Source of the DNA: Cryptomeria japonica
Taxonomy: Eukaryota > Streptophyta > Pinopsida > Cupressales > Cupressaceae
Assembly: GCF_030272615.1 (NCBI RefSeq)
Contig: NC_081411.1
Location: 833,948,136-834,012,135, forward strand
DNA length: 64,000 nucleotides
Reading direction: 5' to 3'
Part shown: positions 1-9,977 of the stretch, piece by piece
How positions within the stretch are numbered: position 1 is the first letter of the stretch
Layout of the letters: the number at the start of each line of letters is the position of its first letter
The notes under the pieces: generated by a model
The model's database searches: none
What the model was told of the DNA's origin: nothing
Seen by the model: only the letters and a program-made list of their open reading frames with translations
Translations under genes and position numbers: made by a program

Positions 1-296
1 CTAAAAAGGCTGTGAATTCTACACATGCAATCACCATCAAAGCATGTGATGACGAAGAGCGCTCATCCAAGGGCACAATCACTTTACCTCTTAGAGTTGG
101 GCTAGGTACAAAGGATGTGGTATGTCAAGTCCTTGATTTAGATCTCACATATAGTATACTCTTGGGATGCCGATGGATACATGAAATGAGTGTAGTACCA
201 TCAACATATCATCAATGTATCAAATTTCCTTACAATGGAGTTGAAGTGACCATTATCTGTGATCCAAATCCATTTATATATTGTAATAACCTATGA
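1..296 (+). pseudogene. Retropepsin-like protease, C-terminal half (gypsy pol)
   Basis: This reads as the C-terminal half of a retroviral-type aspartic protease: a KACDDEERSSKGTITLPLRVG strand segment, then LLGCRWIHEM, the usual LLGRPWIH flap-distal motif with RP changed to CR, then YHQCIKFPYNG. The catalytic Asp motif would lie left of the window. The same residues appear in the minus-strand element at 46401-46740. A stop follows at 294-296, and coding continues only as a degraded linker. Known family role: cleavage of Gag-Pol inside virus-like particles. This copy cannot be functional. Confidence 0.8.
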
Positions 297-425
297 CCAA
301 GATCATAAATAATAATCCCAATTAATAGAGATGCAACTCCATCATCAACATATGTGGATCCAAAATCCTTGAAAGCTTCTACATCAAAATAAGCATAGCT
401 AAAAGAAAAATTCAAGGTTAAAGAC

Positions 426-800
426 ATGGGATGTTGTGAGTATATCTTTCATATTGATAAACTCCCACTATCTCCTAAGACATTTAGTCAAGAGGAACAA
501 CCTACAAATAATTTTCAATATCAAGGAATTGGGTGTGAATCACCTAGTGTTGTGGCTAGTAAGTTTGAATGCAAATCTCTTCTAGTGGTGCAAGTAGTTC
601 TTGATATCAACAGTACTAAGAGTGGTTCCAAAAAAGAATCTTTTGAATATATCGCCAACCCTCTTGAGAACTCCTATAGCCTTACCATTTCATCCACTCA
701 TTCCATTTCCGCTCCACTTCTAGACTTGGAACAACAAGAATCACAGAAACCCTTACTCATTGGGGATGAAAAATCAAGCTTTGAAAAGAAAAATCTATAA
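426..800 (+). pseudogene. Protease-to-RT linker remnant of the gypsy polyprotein
   Basis: An open stretch of 124 codons with no catalytic motif. Its start (CEYIFHIDKLPLSPKTF) aligns by eye with the segment after the protease in the minus-strand element near 46330-46404 (EYSISQLPLSPKSF), so it is the polyprotein linker rather than a host gene. The G-patch that follows this linker in the other copy is not seen here, because sequence is lost before the integrase tail at 1115. Rich in Ser, Glu and Lys, as expected of a disordered linker. Confidence 0.6.
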
Positions 801-1114
801 GTAAAAAATAAAGAAAAGTCCTTTAGTCCAAATAAAAATCAAAAGCTATTGGACTTTGCGAAAATCAAAGTCAAGGATAAAAATCTTGTGAACAAAAAAG
901 AATAAGAGTTGATCTCCCCTAATATCAAAATAACTGGGGGCAACATTTCTAAAATTTCAAGTCAAAAAGAATACTTGTTGATTCTAAGTCTCCATCATGC
1001 CATCCTACTTTCACTTCTTTTCACAATCATAAGCCTTCTAACTCATCCACTTGTTCCACACATCCATCCCCTTTTGCAGATACATCACATCAATGGACCT
1101 TTAATGGAACTTCC
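801..1114 (+). other. Deleted pol region; a G-tract but no coding signal
   Basis: About 300 bases joining the linker to the integrase tail. RT and RNase H should lie here and are absent. A polypurine-like ACTGGGGGCAA sits at 933-943. I see no other supported feature. Confidence 0.4.
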
Positions 1115-1516
1115 TTGAAGGACTTTGTTATCAAGGATGACCAAACTTCTTTAGGTGACATGCATATGGGCCTTCGTAGTTCACACATTAGTAATTCTAT
1201 CTTATTTCCTTCACCAAGGAAGACAATAAATGGAGCAACGCATCATTCAATCAAGGAACGTCGAAGCTACATTCATAAGGTAAAACCTTGCACATTTGAG
1301 GTAGGCAAATTAGTTCTCAGAGAAAATCCTAAGAATCAACAAGACAAAGAGAAGAACGACATGTTTGAACCAAATTGGCTTGGTCCTTACATCATCACAA
1401 TAGTCTATGGATCAGGTGCATATCAGCTCTCAACACTAGATGGAGAACCTTTGGAAGATCCTATTAACAACACGTACCTTCATAGGTTTTACACATATCT
1501 CTTCAGAATATCCTAA
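1115..1516 (+). pseudogene. Integrase C-terminal tail with GPY/F module
   Basis: The last ~70 codons carry the gypsy GPY/F signature: FEPNWLGPYIITIVYGSGAYQLS, followed by LDGEPLEDPINNTYLHRFY and a stop at 1514-1516. Upstream, KVKPCTFEVGKLVLRENPKN is the typical segment before the module. The first ~50 codons do not look like integrase and are probably read-in from deletion debris. In the family this domain follows the DDE core and helps bind DNA. The catalytic core is missing here. Confidence 0.8.
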
Positions 1517-2800
1517 TATCTAACTACAAAAAATCCAAAAAATACAAAAAAAAATCATAAAAATGAAAAAAATTGTTACTTGGTGGAAACCTGGCGAACA
1601 GGCACCTTGTGACACAAAAAAAATTGAAAAAATAAAAAAAGTAAAGAGAAATCAATTCATCCAATGGTGAAAACCACTTTGGTGGCACCTTGGGCAAGTA
1701 CCATGGTGAAAATCGGATTACCGATGCCATGTGTAGAGACATTGCTCCTCCCTCCTTCAAGATTCAATCTCATCCTTTCACTTTGCACACACTCATAGTC
1801 TATCCATCCATAACAAATTTAGCCATTCCCATCATGGCTTGTTATTGATCTACCTAAGATTGGTTAGCCATTTATAATAAATCCTTCCTTTTCACCCCTT
1901 TTATTCTATAATAAATTAGGTCCAATAAGCAACTGGGGCAAAATCCTAAATCTAGTGATAGAAGTGGTACCCTGAGCATCGCATGTTTTGAGGAGCATCA
2001 TCTTTTTTGTTCCTCCTTCTTTTCACATACAATCCACAATAAAAGGTCATCTTGCATCACCAATCAACAATAAATTTATGTTCTTCTTCGTAATAACGTA
2101 TCAATTTCATGGGTTCAATTAGTTTCAGATGAGACACAATCAACAGTGGGATTTCAACAAATCAATTCTTTCAACAGACTTTGGCAATAATATGTTTTTC
2201 AGCATTATCTGTCCTTTATCAGGAAAACAACATTGTGACCAAATCAAACATGTTGACATATGTGGTAAGAAACACAAATAACTTGAGGATTTCATTGTGT
2301 GTTGGTGTCAAGTCTTGGTTTTCTTTTGATTTCATGTTTTAAGGTGACATGTCTTTTATCTTTTCCGGGATGTCTTTGACTAGAGATTATATCTCCAGGA
2401 TGTCTTTGACTAGAAAGGCGAGGATGGGATATGTTCACCTATTGTTTTGATGTTCATGGATTGTCTCTTAGTAATGCTATGACTTGTCCAAGGATATGAG
2501 GACACTATGAGTCTAGTGTGAACTGTGGTATTCCTTTTTTGCAACTGTCTGATCTGCATGCAAATAGGTACAATGACTTTCTTGGTAGAACCTATACTTT
2601 GATGGTCATAACCTATTTGCCATAATAAATCTCATTGATGATAAAGCACACAAAGCTCTTTCACTTTGATATCTTCTATCTTCCAACCCCCTTTTCTTTT
2701 TGACCTCCATTGTCCTTCCCTAGTCCATGTAGCCCACTATCACATGACTGAGTATAATGACACGCCAACAATATCTGCATTTCATATAGTTTTCACCTGC
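1517..2800 (+). other. 3' noncoding region of the first gypsy element
   Basis: No gene. Contents: an A-rich stretch (1530-1650); a motif at 1581-1605 (GGTGGAAACCTGGCGAACAG) that recurs on the other strand at 32791-32815 after the second element's integrase; a polypurine-like AACTGGGGCAAAAT at 1931-1944, matched by GGGGGGCAAAA near 32586; and a short direct repeat containing GGATGTCTTTGACTAGA (about 2368-2415), also seen once at 32308-32329 on the minus strand. These shared blocks show that both elements had homologous 3' regions. Confidence 0.55.
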
Positions 2801-2808
2801 ATCATCAC

Positions 2809-3140
2809 ATGGTAGCATATGCCATTTCATGCATACATATAGATATCATAATCAGATCACATCCCGCACACACCACTGATTACTATATCATATATACATT
2901 TACTATATCATATATACATTTACATTATCATCATGTAAATAATTATAGCATGTTAATAGTCATAGATTCATCAACATTTAATACATTCATATTTGCATCA
3001 TACAAAACATAAAAGAACATAAATATATTGCATTTCATCATGTATATATTTTGCATCAATATCATAAGCATCAGAGAACCATTATAATAACATGCATACA
3101 TAAACTGCATCATCATCAACATATAGAAACACCACAAAGG
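2809..3140 (+). repeat. AT-rich ATGCAT/TCATCAT low-complexity tract
   Basis: Dominated by variants of CATATCAT, TGCATACAT and ATCATCA. A comparable tract lies between integrase and the PMD frame in the minus-strand element (31240-31960), and between integrase and the LINE in the third element (14741-14970 and 20477-20620). It seems to be a shared structural component of this 3' region, not a random microsatellite. Confidence 0.45.
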
Positions 3141-3299
3141 AACACATGCATATAACTACCGCAAGGATGAGTCATCTCATATATATATCAAACAATAATA
3201 ACGTGTCCTGATACAATGATGTCAATATCATATAAGGATACAAAATCACTCGAAAGTGTCTACATCATCATACAAAAAACTGGATCTAAGAGAGCTATG

Positions 3300-5150
3300 G
3301 TGAACTCCCTCCCTCAGAGCCATTTGACCTTGAAGGAATTTGAGCTCTCGAAGTCCCTGCTTCAGGATCACCTCCTTTGTCTCCTCCTCTTGGTGGTGTG
3401 GGTGGACCCATAACCCCACCACTGGATTCATGTCCTCTGTCTCTCCCCCCTGTGGTAGTAGTCCTAGAAGCTCTCTTGAAGCTCCTAGCCCTTAGCTCTA
3501 GAGGAACAACTACATAGTATAGATCTCTCTAATAGGCTATCTCCTCTCCTGCCCATAGGACATATGCATATCCAACCCTTGTGTCCTCAGCTGCTCTCCC
3601 ACCTTCCCTCAATGCCTCCTCATCCTCAGTATACCACTAGATGGCCTGATCCCTCTCCCTCTACATCTCTGCTAACTGTCACCTCAATCGAGTCACATCT
3701 CTCTCGAGATCCTCGATCTCATTGGCTTGTCCTACTGCAATTTCTCGCAGTGCTAGAAACTCATCATCCTCCTCATCCCCACCCTAAGCACTGTCCTCCT
3801 TCCTAGACTATCCCTGGGCATCTATCCCTATTACCTCTCCCTGTACCTGCCCACCAACCTGTAACACCTTTCCTCCTCTACCCCTCGACGGTCTTGGTGG
3901 TCTCCCTACCTATAGATCCTGTCTCTCCTCAACCCTTTCTCTGACATCCCTCCCTCTAGTATCCCTCTGTCCACCCTTGCCCCTCACCACTCTCCTCGCT
4001 TCTCCTCTCCTCTACCTCCTCCGTCTCCCTCCACCCCTATCCTCATCATCCTCATCCTTTGTTGCCACAGGCTCATCTAGATCTGTCAACCTCGGTATTG
4101 GATGTGTTGTAAAATAAGCATCATACTCTACATTTGTACCTACGTCAACCAAATCCCTCAAGATATCCCAAGGCATAAAAACCATCTGCTCAAACTATGT
4201 CATTGCAACATCATAAGACAAAATCGGCCCCCAGTGAGCCTACTCCCGCATTGTCCGTGCAAACTCTCCCGATCCCCAAGGCTTCTACTGCTGCCGCCCA
4301 AACTGCTTGCATACCTTGTCAATCAGATGCCTGTCAAGTATATAAGGCATCCACCCAATCAAGTACCTGCTCCCAAACACATATGGTAGCTCTATAGCAT
4401 CCTCCTCCCAATCCTCATAGTCAAGATAGGGTCTCCAAATGACACTATCTATGTCATCAATAACCCATCTCCAATAGTCCACCTTCCCAATCCATGGTTG
4501 GGAAGTGATCATATTGTACAAGTGTACATAGGACTATCCATGCCCTCTCGCTCTAAAGTGAACCATTCTCATCATTGCAATGTGCTCATATGAACACAAA
4601 TATAGTAGAGTAACCCCGCAACCATCAAGATATACAAACTGGTGAAGCTCATGATACAAATGTGCCAATACACATGGACCCCATGAATATCTTATGTGTT
4701 GTGTCACTAGTGTCTCTAGAGTCCTCCCCCAGCCAACAACCATACCTTGTGCCGCCCTATCTGGACAAAGGTAACCACTAATCACTCTTCCAACTACTGC
4801 CAGTAGTCTGCATCCAGTAGCTAGCATGACATCCCAACTGATGTGACATGATCTCAGCTCTAGCTCTGGGTCTTTAAAGACTCATCTGAGTGCATCCTTG
4901 TCTCCCTCTTGGTCATAAGACACCAGGTGACCATGGATAGGTATCCTCAGGATCCTGTAAACATCCTCTAACATGACTGACATCTTGCCAGTCGACAAAT
5001 GAAATGAACCTATCTCAGAGTGACATCTCTCTACTAGAGCAGTCAGTAATCCTCTATTTGCTCAAATCTCAGGTACATAGATGATGTGTCTCAATCCCAT
5101 ACCCTCGACAACTTCTCGTTCCTCAAAGGTCAACTTTGGTCACAACCTCT
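3300..5150 (-). pseudogene. Plant mobile domain (PMD) pseudogene, copy A, antisense to its host element
   Basis: Read from 5150 downward, the minus strand gives a plant mobile domain: NRGLLTALVERCHSE, FHLSTGKMSVMLEDVYRIL, GYLCPDRAAQGMVVGWG and WGPCVLAHLYHELHQFVYL, then a C-terminal part with WRPYLDYEDWEE. Next come an acidic/Arg-rich stretch and a coiled-coil-like segment (EIEDLERDVTRLR) ending in a Gly/Ser/Pro-rich tail near 3300. Many stops and frameshifts break it. PMD proteins (MAIN/MAIL group) act in silencing and development in angiosperms, and PMD frames are also known inside plant transposons. This copy lies antisense between integrase and the 3' LTR, so it is element-borne rather than a host gene. 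Confidence 0.75.
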
Positions 5151-5311
5151 GTGCCACAGGGCATCTCTCTCATGACTCTATTCAGGGCAAGTAATCTTGC
5201 ATCCAACCAAACCAATCATGTTAATCTTAGTGGTACTCATGTCTATCATATAGTGCTACTCCTATCCTAGTGCTTATGTTTATCACATGGTATTGCATCC
5301 TAGTGTATATC

Positions 5312-7011
5312 TGTTGGCATTAACAAAACCGGTTAATCTAGAGAACCGATATATGTGCTGAGATTTGTCCTTGATGTCTAACACTAACCGGTGGAGTGGT
5401 GTATCTCAGTAGTAAAAATGATAACTTGTAAACACATGGAAACAACATAAGAGACAGATGACCAAGGTTCAATCAGCTCAAGGGAAAACATACTAAGCTA
5501 ACCAGTCTATCACTCAAGAAGATCGGTGTTGAGGTCAGACCTTTAGGTTGGTCATTCTGATGATGATGAAGTCACAAAAGGTGACTTAGGCAAGAAGGCT
5601 TGAGGTTGTATGCAAACCAAAACCTCATTTAAAAATAGGAAAAGAGACTTGATGTAAGCACAACAAACTGACAATCAAAGGTTGAACCGGTAATGTAGAG
5701 TGTAGTGGTATATCGATACACAGGTGAGGCAGAAGGAAGATAGGTGATCACCATAAATCTCAGAGTGGTGATTGGTTATTTAGTTGTGGTGGCCAAAGGT
5801 GAGTTGGTGAGCTTGTGTCTACACCAAACTAAAGGTTGGTGAAGTCAATTTCAGTCATCATGCAATTAAGCCATGATTACTTGTGGATTTTCTAGTTCTC
5901 ATTTATAAGACCGAACCCGATCCAGAAGTCACTATGTTTGGAGGATGTGGTGGCAGAATTAGTTGAGTAGTTAGTGGAATCCTTGCATGGTGTGGAAAGC
6001 AAGAGCAGGAAGATTTGAATTCTAAATCTACCAAAATTTGTGATTGCATTGATTAAGGAAATACCTGAAGGTGACGACAAAGAATGTATAAAGTATTTTG
6101 AGTTCATTCAAAATATTCTTGATCATAAAATTTGCAAAGTACAGATCATGTGCAAGGCAATCCAAAAAGTGCAGAATAGAGTGTGAGGAAGTGCTAAAAG
6201 ATTTAGCAGAGTAGAGAGTGTATGAGATAGACCAATAGAGTGTAGAGCCAAGGGAAAGAGGATCAACAAAGTGCAAAGTCGAGGATAAGAGGACCGACAG
6301 AGTGCAGAGCCAAGGATAAGAGGACCGACAAAGTGCAGATCTGAGGATAAGAGGACTGACAGAGTGCAGAGAAGAGGGTAAGATGACCGATAGAGTGCAA
6401 AACCAAGGATCAGAAGATTGGCAAAGTGCAGAGCTAAAGGTATAAGCAAAAAACCAATGTTATGCAGAGCAGACACAACTGGTGTGGATAGAGTATGATT
6501 TACATTGTGATCTGATCAAGCTATCAGTAGCTACTTCAACAAATCATCTTTCTATTATTTTCTAACCATTGCATCTTAAATCTCTTAACCAGGTGGACTT
6601 TAATAGGTCCCTTAATCGGGTGACATCTTAATTGATGTTCTTAAGTCCTTTAACCAAGCTACCTTTAATAGGGTAAAGGCAGTAACATGCCTTAAAAAAA
6701 ATCCCTTAACCGGGTTGCACCTAACAGTGTCTCTGTAATCTCCTAACAGGGATGGCTCCTCACCAGGCGTACTCTAGAAGAGTACAAATTTTGTGAGTTC
6801 CTACTCACATTGTGGTTTTCTCCCATTTGGGTTTCCATGAGATAAATCTTGGTGTCACTATATATCTTTTCATGCATGCATATTCTTCTGTAGTAATTAT
6901 GTATATTAATGAATATTAAGTTAGTGCAAATTTGAGTTAAAAGTTTTAATTGTGAAAAACTGATAAAGTGCTAATTCATCCCTCCCCTCTCAGCACTGGT
7001 TGGGACTAACA
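5312..7011 (+). mobile_element. Ty1/copia-like solo LTR
   Basis: The left end is TGTTGGCATTAAC and the right end GGTTGGGACTAACA, matching the TGTTGG...CCAACA style of plant copia LTRs. Near the 3' end are GTGGTTTTCTCCCATTTGGG (6811-6830) and CCCTCCCCTCTCAGCACTGG, both familiar from the R/U5 end of copia LTRs. The flanks are ATATC (5307-5311) and ATATG (7012-7016), which fits a 5-bp target duplication with one change. No internal domain follows, so it is a solo LTR, about 1.7 kb. It interrupts the 3' region of the first gypsy element. The middle is unusual in carrying a 31-bp tandem array. Confidence 0.6.
6230..6446 (+). repeat. Tandem array, seven 31-bp units
   Basis: Seven head-to-tail units of exactly 31 bp begin at 6230, 6261, 6292, 6323, 6354, 6385 and 6416. 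Each follows GACCGACAGAGTGCAGAG plus an (C)AAGGATAAGAG-like tail. Units differ by a few substitutions and keep their length. Because 31 is not a multiple of three, the open minus-strand frame here cycles through all frames and is unlikely to be a gene. Confidence 0.85.
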
Positions 7012-7946
7012 ATATGTTCATCACATTGCACTTGATCCTATTTGGAGGCCCTTCTTGAGTGTTTCCTCTCAGCATCTTATCCAATTGGCAACGTATGTTC
7101 ATCACAAAATTGTCAATTCTAGCCTATCTCTTAGTTTGTCTTCTTTGTGGTACCTACTTGAGTGTATCCTCTTAGAATATTATCCAATCGACATCATATG
7201 TTCATCACATAATTGTTGACTTATGCCCACTTAGACACAAACACATTTTTACAACGCAGACGTAGTTTTTATCAACCCAAACGTGCTTTCTTGCCCTAGA
7301 CGTGCCTAAACATCAGAGACACACCACTGCCCTACATAAATGTGCCTTGTGATACAGATGTTCCTTCTTCACATAGACATGTCCTCATTGAACATAAATG
7401 CGATTAAATTCATAAATGTGACCATACCTAACCTAAACGTGACTATCCTACCTAGATGTGCCTGGCACTAACCTAGACACGTTTCTAGTGCATAACAATG
7501 ATTTTGTATTTTTGTTTATCTACCCTAAAATGCATTCATGACAACAATAGATGCAAAAATGTACAAAGAGGCTTCGGGGTACTTACTGTCTCACCCATGT
7601 CGTCTGGTCTTTGATATTGTCAGACTCGATCGAACCTGTGAACTCTATCCATAATCATTGACTTCTTTGACTGCTCTAATCTCTCTATCTGGACTCTGAT
7701 CTCTTAGGTATGTGGATGCAAATGAGGATGTTTTCCTTGTGTCCCTATCATATAGGCTACTTAAACCTAGTCTGTCATGTCAGTCTTTTTCCTGTGTGAC
7801 CTTGTCACCCTATCTTGTCAGTCCTTTCTAGCCTTTCTTTCTTATCGAGAGATTATCTGCGATCTTTTCAAATATTTTCATCCAATCTCTTGAGGGGGAA
7901 TATCATTCCCATCATGGGGCAACTTTGTAACAATTTATCTTATCTT
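7012..7946 (+). other. 3' region of first gypsy element, with degenerate ~25-bp repeats
   Basis: No gene recognised. Between about 7230 and 7500 the sequence cycles through variants of CCTAGACGTGCCT / ACATAAATGTGCC every ~20-27 bp, a strongly degenerate tandem repeat with CpG decay (ACGTG to ATGTG). The direct repeat TATGTTCATCACA occurs at both flanks of the solo LTR and again near 7096 and 7198, showing what the target looked like before insertion. Confidence 0.45.
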
Positions 7947-7992
7947 CTTTGAGCCAATGCAACAAGCTGCATTGTCTCAAAGAGGGGCAAAA
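7947..7992 (+). promoter_or_regulatory. Stem-loop plus polypurine tract before the LTR
   Basis: Arms CTTTGAGCCAATGCA (7947-7961) and TGCATTGTCTCAAAG (7968-7982) pair at 14 of 15 positions around a 6-nt loop. The right arm runs directly into the polypurine tract AAAGAGGGGCAAAA (7979-7992), which abuts TGTAGACACC, the LTR start. In this class the polypurine tract primes plus-strand DNA synthesis. The adjacent hairpin is a visible oddity whose role, if any, is inferred. Confidence 0.7.
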
Positions 7993-8763
7993 TGTAGACA
8001 CCTAAAATCGTCCTGTCAAATTAAATAAATATTTTTATTTATTTAATTATTTTTATATTAAATATTCTATTAATTAAATAAATTCTTATTTATTTGATTA
8101 ATTCATTAATCCTCTTCTACGCCTTTCCTCATTTTAATAAATACTTTTATTTATTTAAATTGTCCTTTTCCTAAATTAAATAAATATTTTATTTATTTAA
8201 TTGATCCCAATTTCTCTATTAATTAAATAAATCTTTTTTTATTTAATTAATTCATTAGCTTTTTCCTTCAATGACACATGCCATTTATCTTTTAATTTTC
8301 CTCTACCTACCCCCTTTATCATTTAATTATTTCCTCTACCTACCCTTTAATCCTAGCTGACCATTTATTTTACACCTCTCAATCTTATCCCTCCATTTCT
8401 TAAAGTGTCTTCTATTTAAGAGGATAGTCTCCTTCATTATCAAACCTAATCGTTTAATTTGTCAAATCCCTTATGCAATCAAGCCTTCTTGCGATTAAGC
8501 CATCAACCACATTTTTGTTCTTTGTTGAGCTCTTGCACACACATAAAATCTGATAGAAAATATATCAAACAAGATCAATGGAGATTGAAACCCTACTAGA
8601 TATGTGAATGGTATATTTGGTTTATTTTTTTTATTTTCATGGTCCTAGGTATCTTCATTTGTGTATGGTGGATTACTTTCATTGTTTGGCTAGGGTTTCG
8701 TGGTTGGATCTTTGTTAGTCTTTCAATATTGTTGATTTTCGCTATCCATTTTCTCCGCATACA
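7993..8763 (+). mobile_element. LTR (3' LTR of the first gypsy element)
   Basis: Starts TGTAGACACCTAAAAT directly after a polypurine tract and plausibly ends CCGCATACA at 8763. A TATA-like CTATTTAAGAGG lies near 8408. The first ~120 bp are repeated at 56195-56312, confirming the start. The minus-strand LTR ending at 52978 starts TGTATACACCTAAAAA, a diverged relative. The right boundary is uncertain because no partner LTR is complete and no primer-binding site follows. Confidence 0.65.
8020..8260 (+). repeat. Five successive AT palindromes in the LTR U3
   Basis: Five imperfect inverted repeats of the form ATTAAATAAAT...ATTTATTTAAT follow one another, at about 8020-8048, 8070-8106, 8137-8162, 8173-8203 and 8218-8252. 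The LTR fragment at 56195-56312 keeps the first two. They could be cruciform-prone or simply slippage-derived. Confidence 0.6.
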
Positions 8764-8804
8764 AGTCCAATTTGCACTTAATATAATTGTACAATAAAAA
8801 AAAT

Positions 8805-9465
8805 AGGTGTATATCAGGTTTGTATCCCCAAAATACTCAAAGGGAACAATGCATACAATGGTGTAATTTGGAGTTATAACTCCAATTTACACCAATTTTG
8901 ATGCAAAATCAAAATATTGGTTAAGTGTATGTCAAAGTTGTGACTCCGATTTTCACTTGATAATGGAAGAGACAAGGATAGGTGTCAGACATGGTTATAT
9001 CCCCGACATACACCTATGGGAAAGTAACACTGATTTGGTGCAGGTTGGGGTTGTAACCCCGACCAACACCTAAGGAAGGACTGCGAAGATATGATGGTGG
9101 TGTTGGGTGGGATTATATCCTCGACCGACAACTCTTTGGAAGGACTGGGAATAAAACGTATTACAAACAATGGTGATGGTCGGGGTTGTAAACCCGATCA
9201 CCACCATTAATACAAGAAACATGGTGGAGATCAGGTTTACAAACCCAATAACCACCATCTTGGAAAGAAAGTGCAATACAAAAAGGGTGGTGAGACTGTG
9301 TCCCTACCACACATCGTAGAGAAAAGATTCAGTGTATGATGGGGCTACAACCACGCTACACACCATAAGATGTATCGAAACAAAGGGATGGGTCAGGATT
9401 GAAACCTGACTCACCTCCAAGATAAATCAGTGGTGTGAGTTAGGTTCTCATCTTGACTCACCCCC
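8805..9465 (+). repeat. Palindrome array, cluster 1 (about 11 units of ~34 bp)
   Basis: Units of about 34 bp recur every ~46-76 bp. Clear ones are 8860-8893, 8981-9014, 9037-9070, 9172-9205, 9223-9256, 9331-9364, 9385-9418 and 9432-9465; weaker ones lie at 8805, 8923, 9096 and 9285. Each starts near GGTG, ends near CACC and has the middle GGTT-NN-AACC or similar. Arms pair imperfectly: 15/16 in 8860-8893 and 13/16 in 9037-9070 and 9172-9205. Stem sequences differ between units while pairing is partly kept. The array follows an LTR and precedes pol remnants, where a retroelement leader would be. Confidence 0.8.
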
Positions 9466-9796
9466 AAGACTAGGGTATACAAAATCGATTTTAAAAATAT
9501 TTCATTAAATTTTTTATCATTAATCATATTCATTGAAGTAAAACTTCAATATATATGATCAATGATAAAAATCGATTGAGATAAAGCCCAAAACACACAA
9601 GAAATAAAGAGAAAAAAAATAAAATAATACATACCATGGGTTTGGTTGAGTCTGATTGAAAAAGAAATTTGCCACTGGAAGGATCTCCATGAAAGCAATA
9701 AAGAAATTTAGGGCATAAATCAATAAATAAAGGGTTAAAAGAAACCCGATATGAATCAAACTCTAAAACAATAAATCTAAAATCTTGCTTCATTAT
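9466..9796 (+). repeat. Spacer between palindrome clusters with a 29-bp inverted repeat
   Basis: Arms 9511-9539 and 9543-9571 (TTTTTATCATT...TTGAAGT) pair at 26 of 29 positions around a 3-nt loop, giving a long AT hairpin. The rest holds no palindrome of the 34-bp type apart from a small GGGTT...AACCC dyad near 9732. Reading frames here are open on the minus strand but resemble nothing I know. Confidence 0.6.
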
Positions 9797-9977
9797 GATG
9801 TCAATTGGAATTATAGGTTTGATTTACACTATAATGTCTAAAGTGGTGTAAACCGGACGTATAAGTCCGATTGACACCAAAATTGGTCACTATGGTGCAA
9901 AGTTGGGTTCTAAAGCCAACTCGACACCTAAAAACCAGAAATGGTGCAAGATCAGGTTTAAAACTTGACTTTGCACC
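9797..9977 (+). repeat. Palindrome array, cluster 2 (four units, 48-49 bp spacing)
   Basis: Units at 9797-9830, 9845-9878, 9894-9928 and 9943-9977 start 48, 49 and 49 bp apart. Arms of the last three pair at about 12-13 of 16 positions with different stem sequences (TAAACCGGACGT, CAAAGTTGGGTT, CAAGATCAGGTT), all bounded by GGTG and CACC. The first is weak. The near-constant spacing suggests expansion of a ~49-bp repeat unit whose palindromic half has been retained. Confidence 0.75.

Larger units (their letters stand above)
1..8763 (+). mobile_element. Decayed Tat-type Ty3/gypsy retrotransposon, left end outside the window
   Basis: Order on the + strand is protease C-terminal half, linker, integrase C-terminal tail, 3' noncoding, antisense PMD pseudogene, polypurine tract, LTR. 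RT, RNase H and the integrase core are missing, so the element has a large internal deletion between about 900 and 1150. The protease and linker closely resemble those of the minus-strand element at 41851-52978, and a noncoding motif after integrase (1581-1605) recurs there at 32791-32815, so both belong to one family. A copia-like solo LTR (5312-7011) inserted later into its 3' region. The right limit is approximate. Assignment of the 7993 LTR to this element rests on strand and polypurine-tract position. Confidence 0.7.

Noticed and set aside
932-943. 3' polypurine tract and LTR at the G-tract
   Set aside because: Integrase tail still follows at 1115, so this is not the element end.
1931-1944. 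3' end of the first gypsy element at the G-tract after integrase
   Set aside because: No LTR start follows, and a better tract with LTR is at 7979-7993; a similar internal tract occurs in the related element at about 32586.
6123-6476. Open minus-strand frame of 117 codons
   Set aside because: It is a by-product of the 31-bp tandem array; three frames cycle through the same repeat.
8860-9977. CRISPR array
   Set aside because: Plant DNA, repeats are palindromes with variable stems rather than constant repeats with unique spacers, and no cas genes are present.
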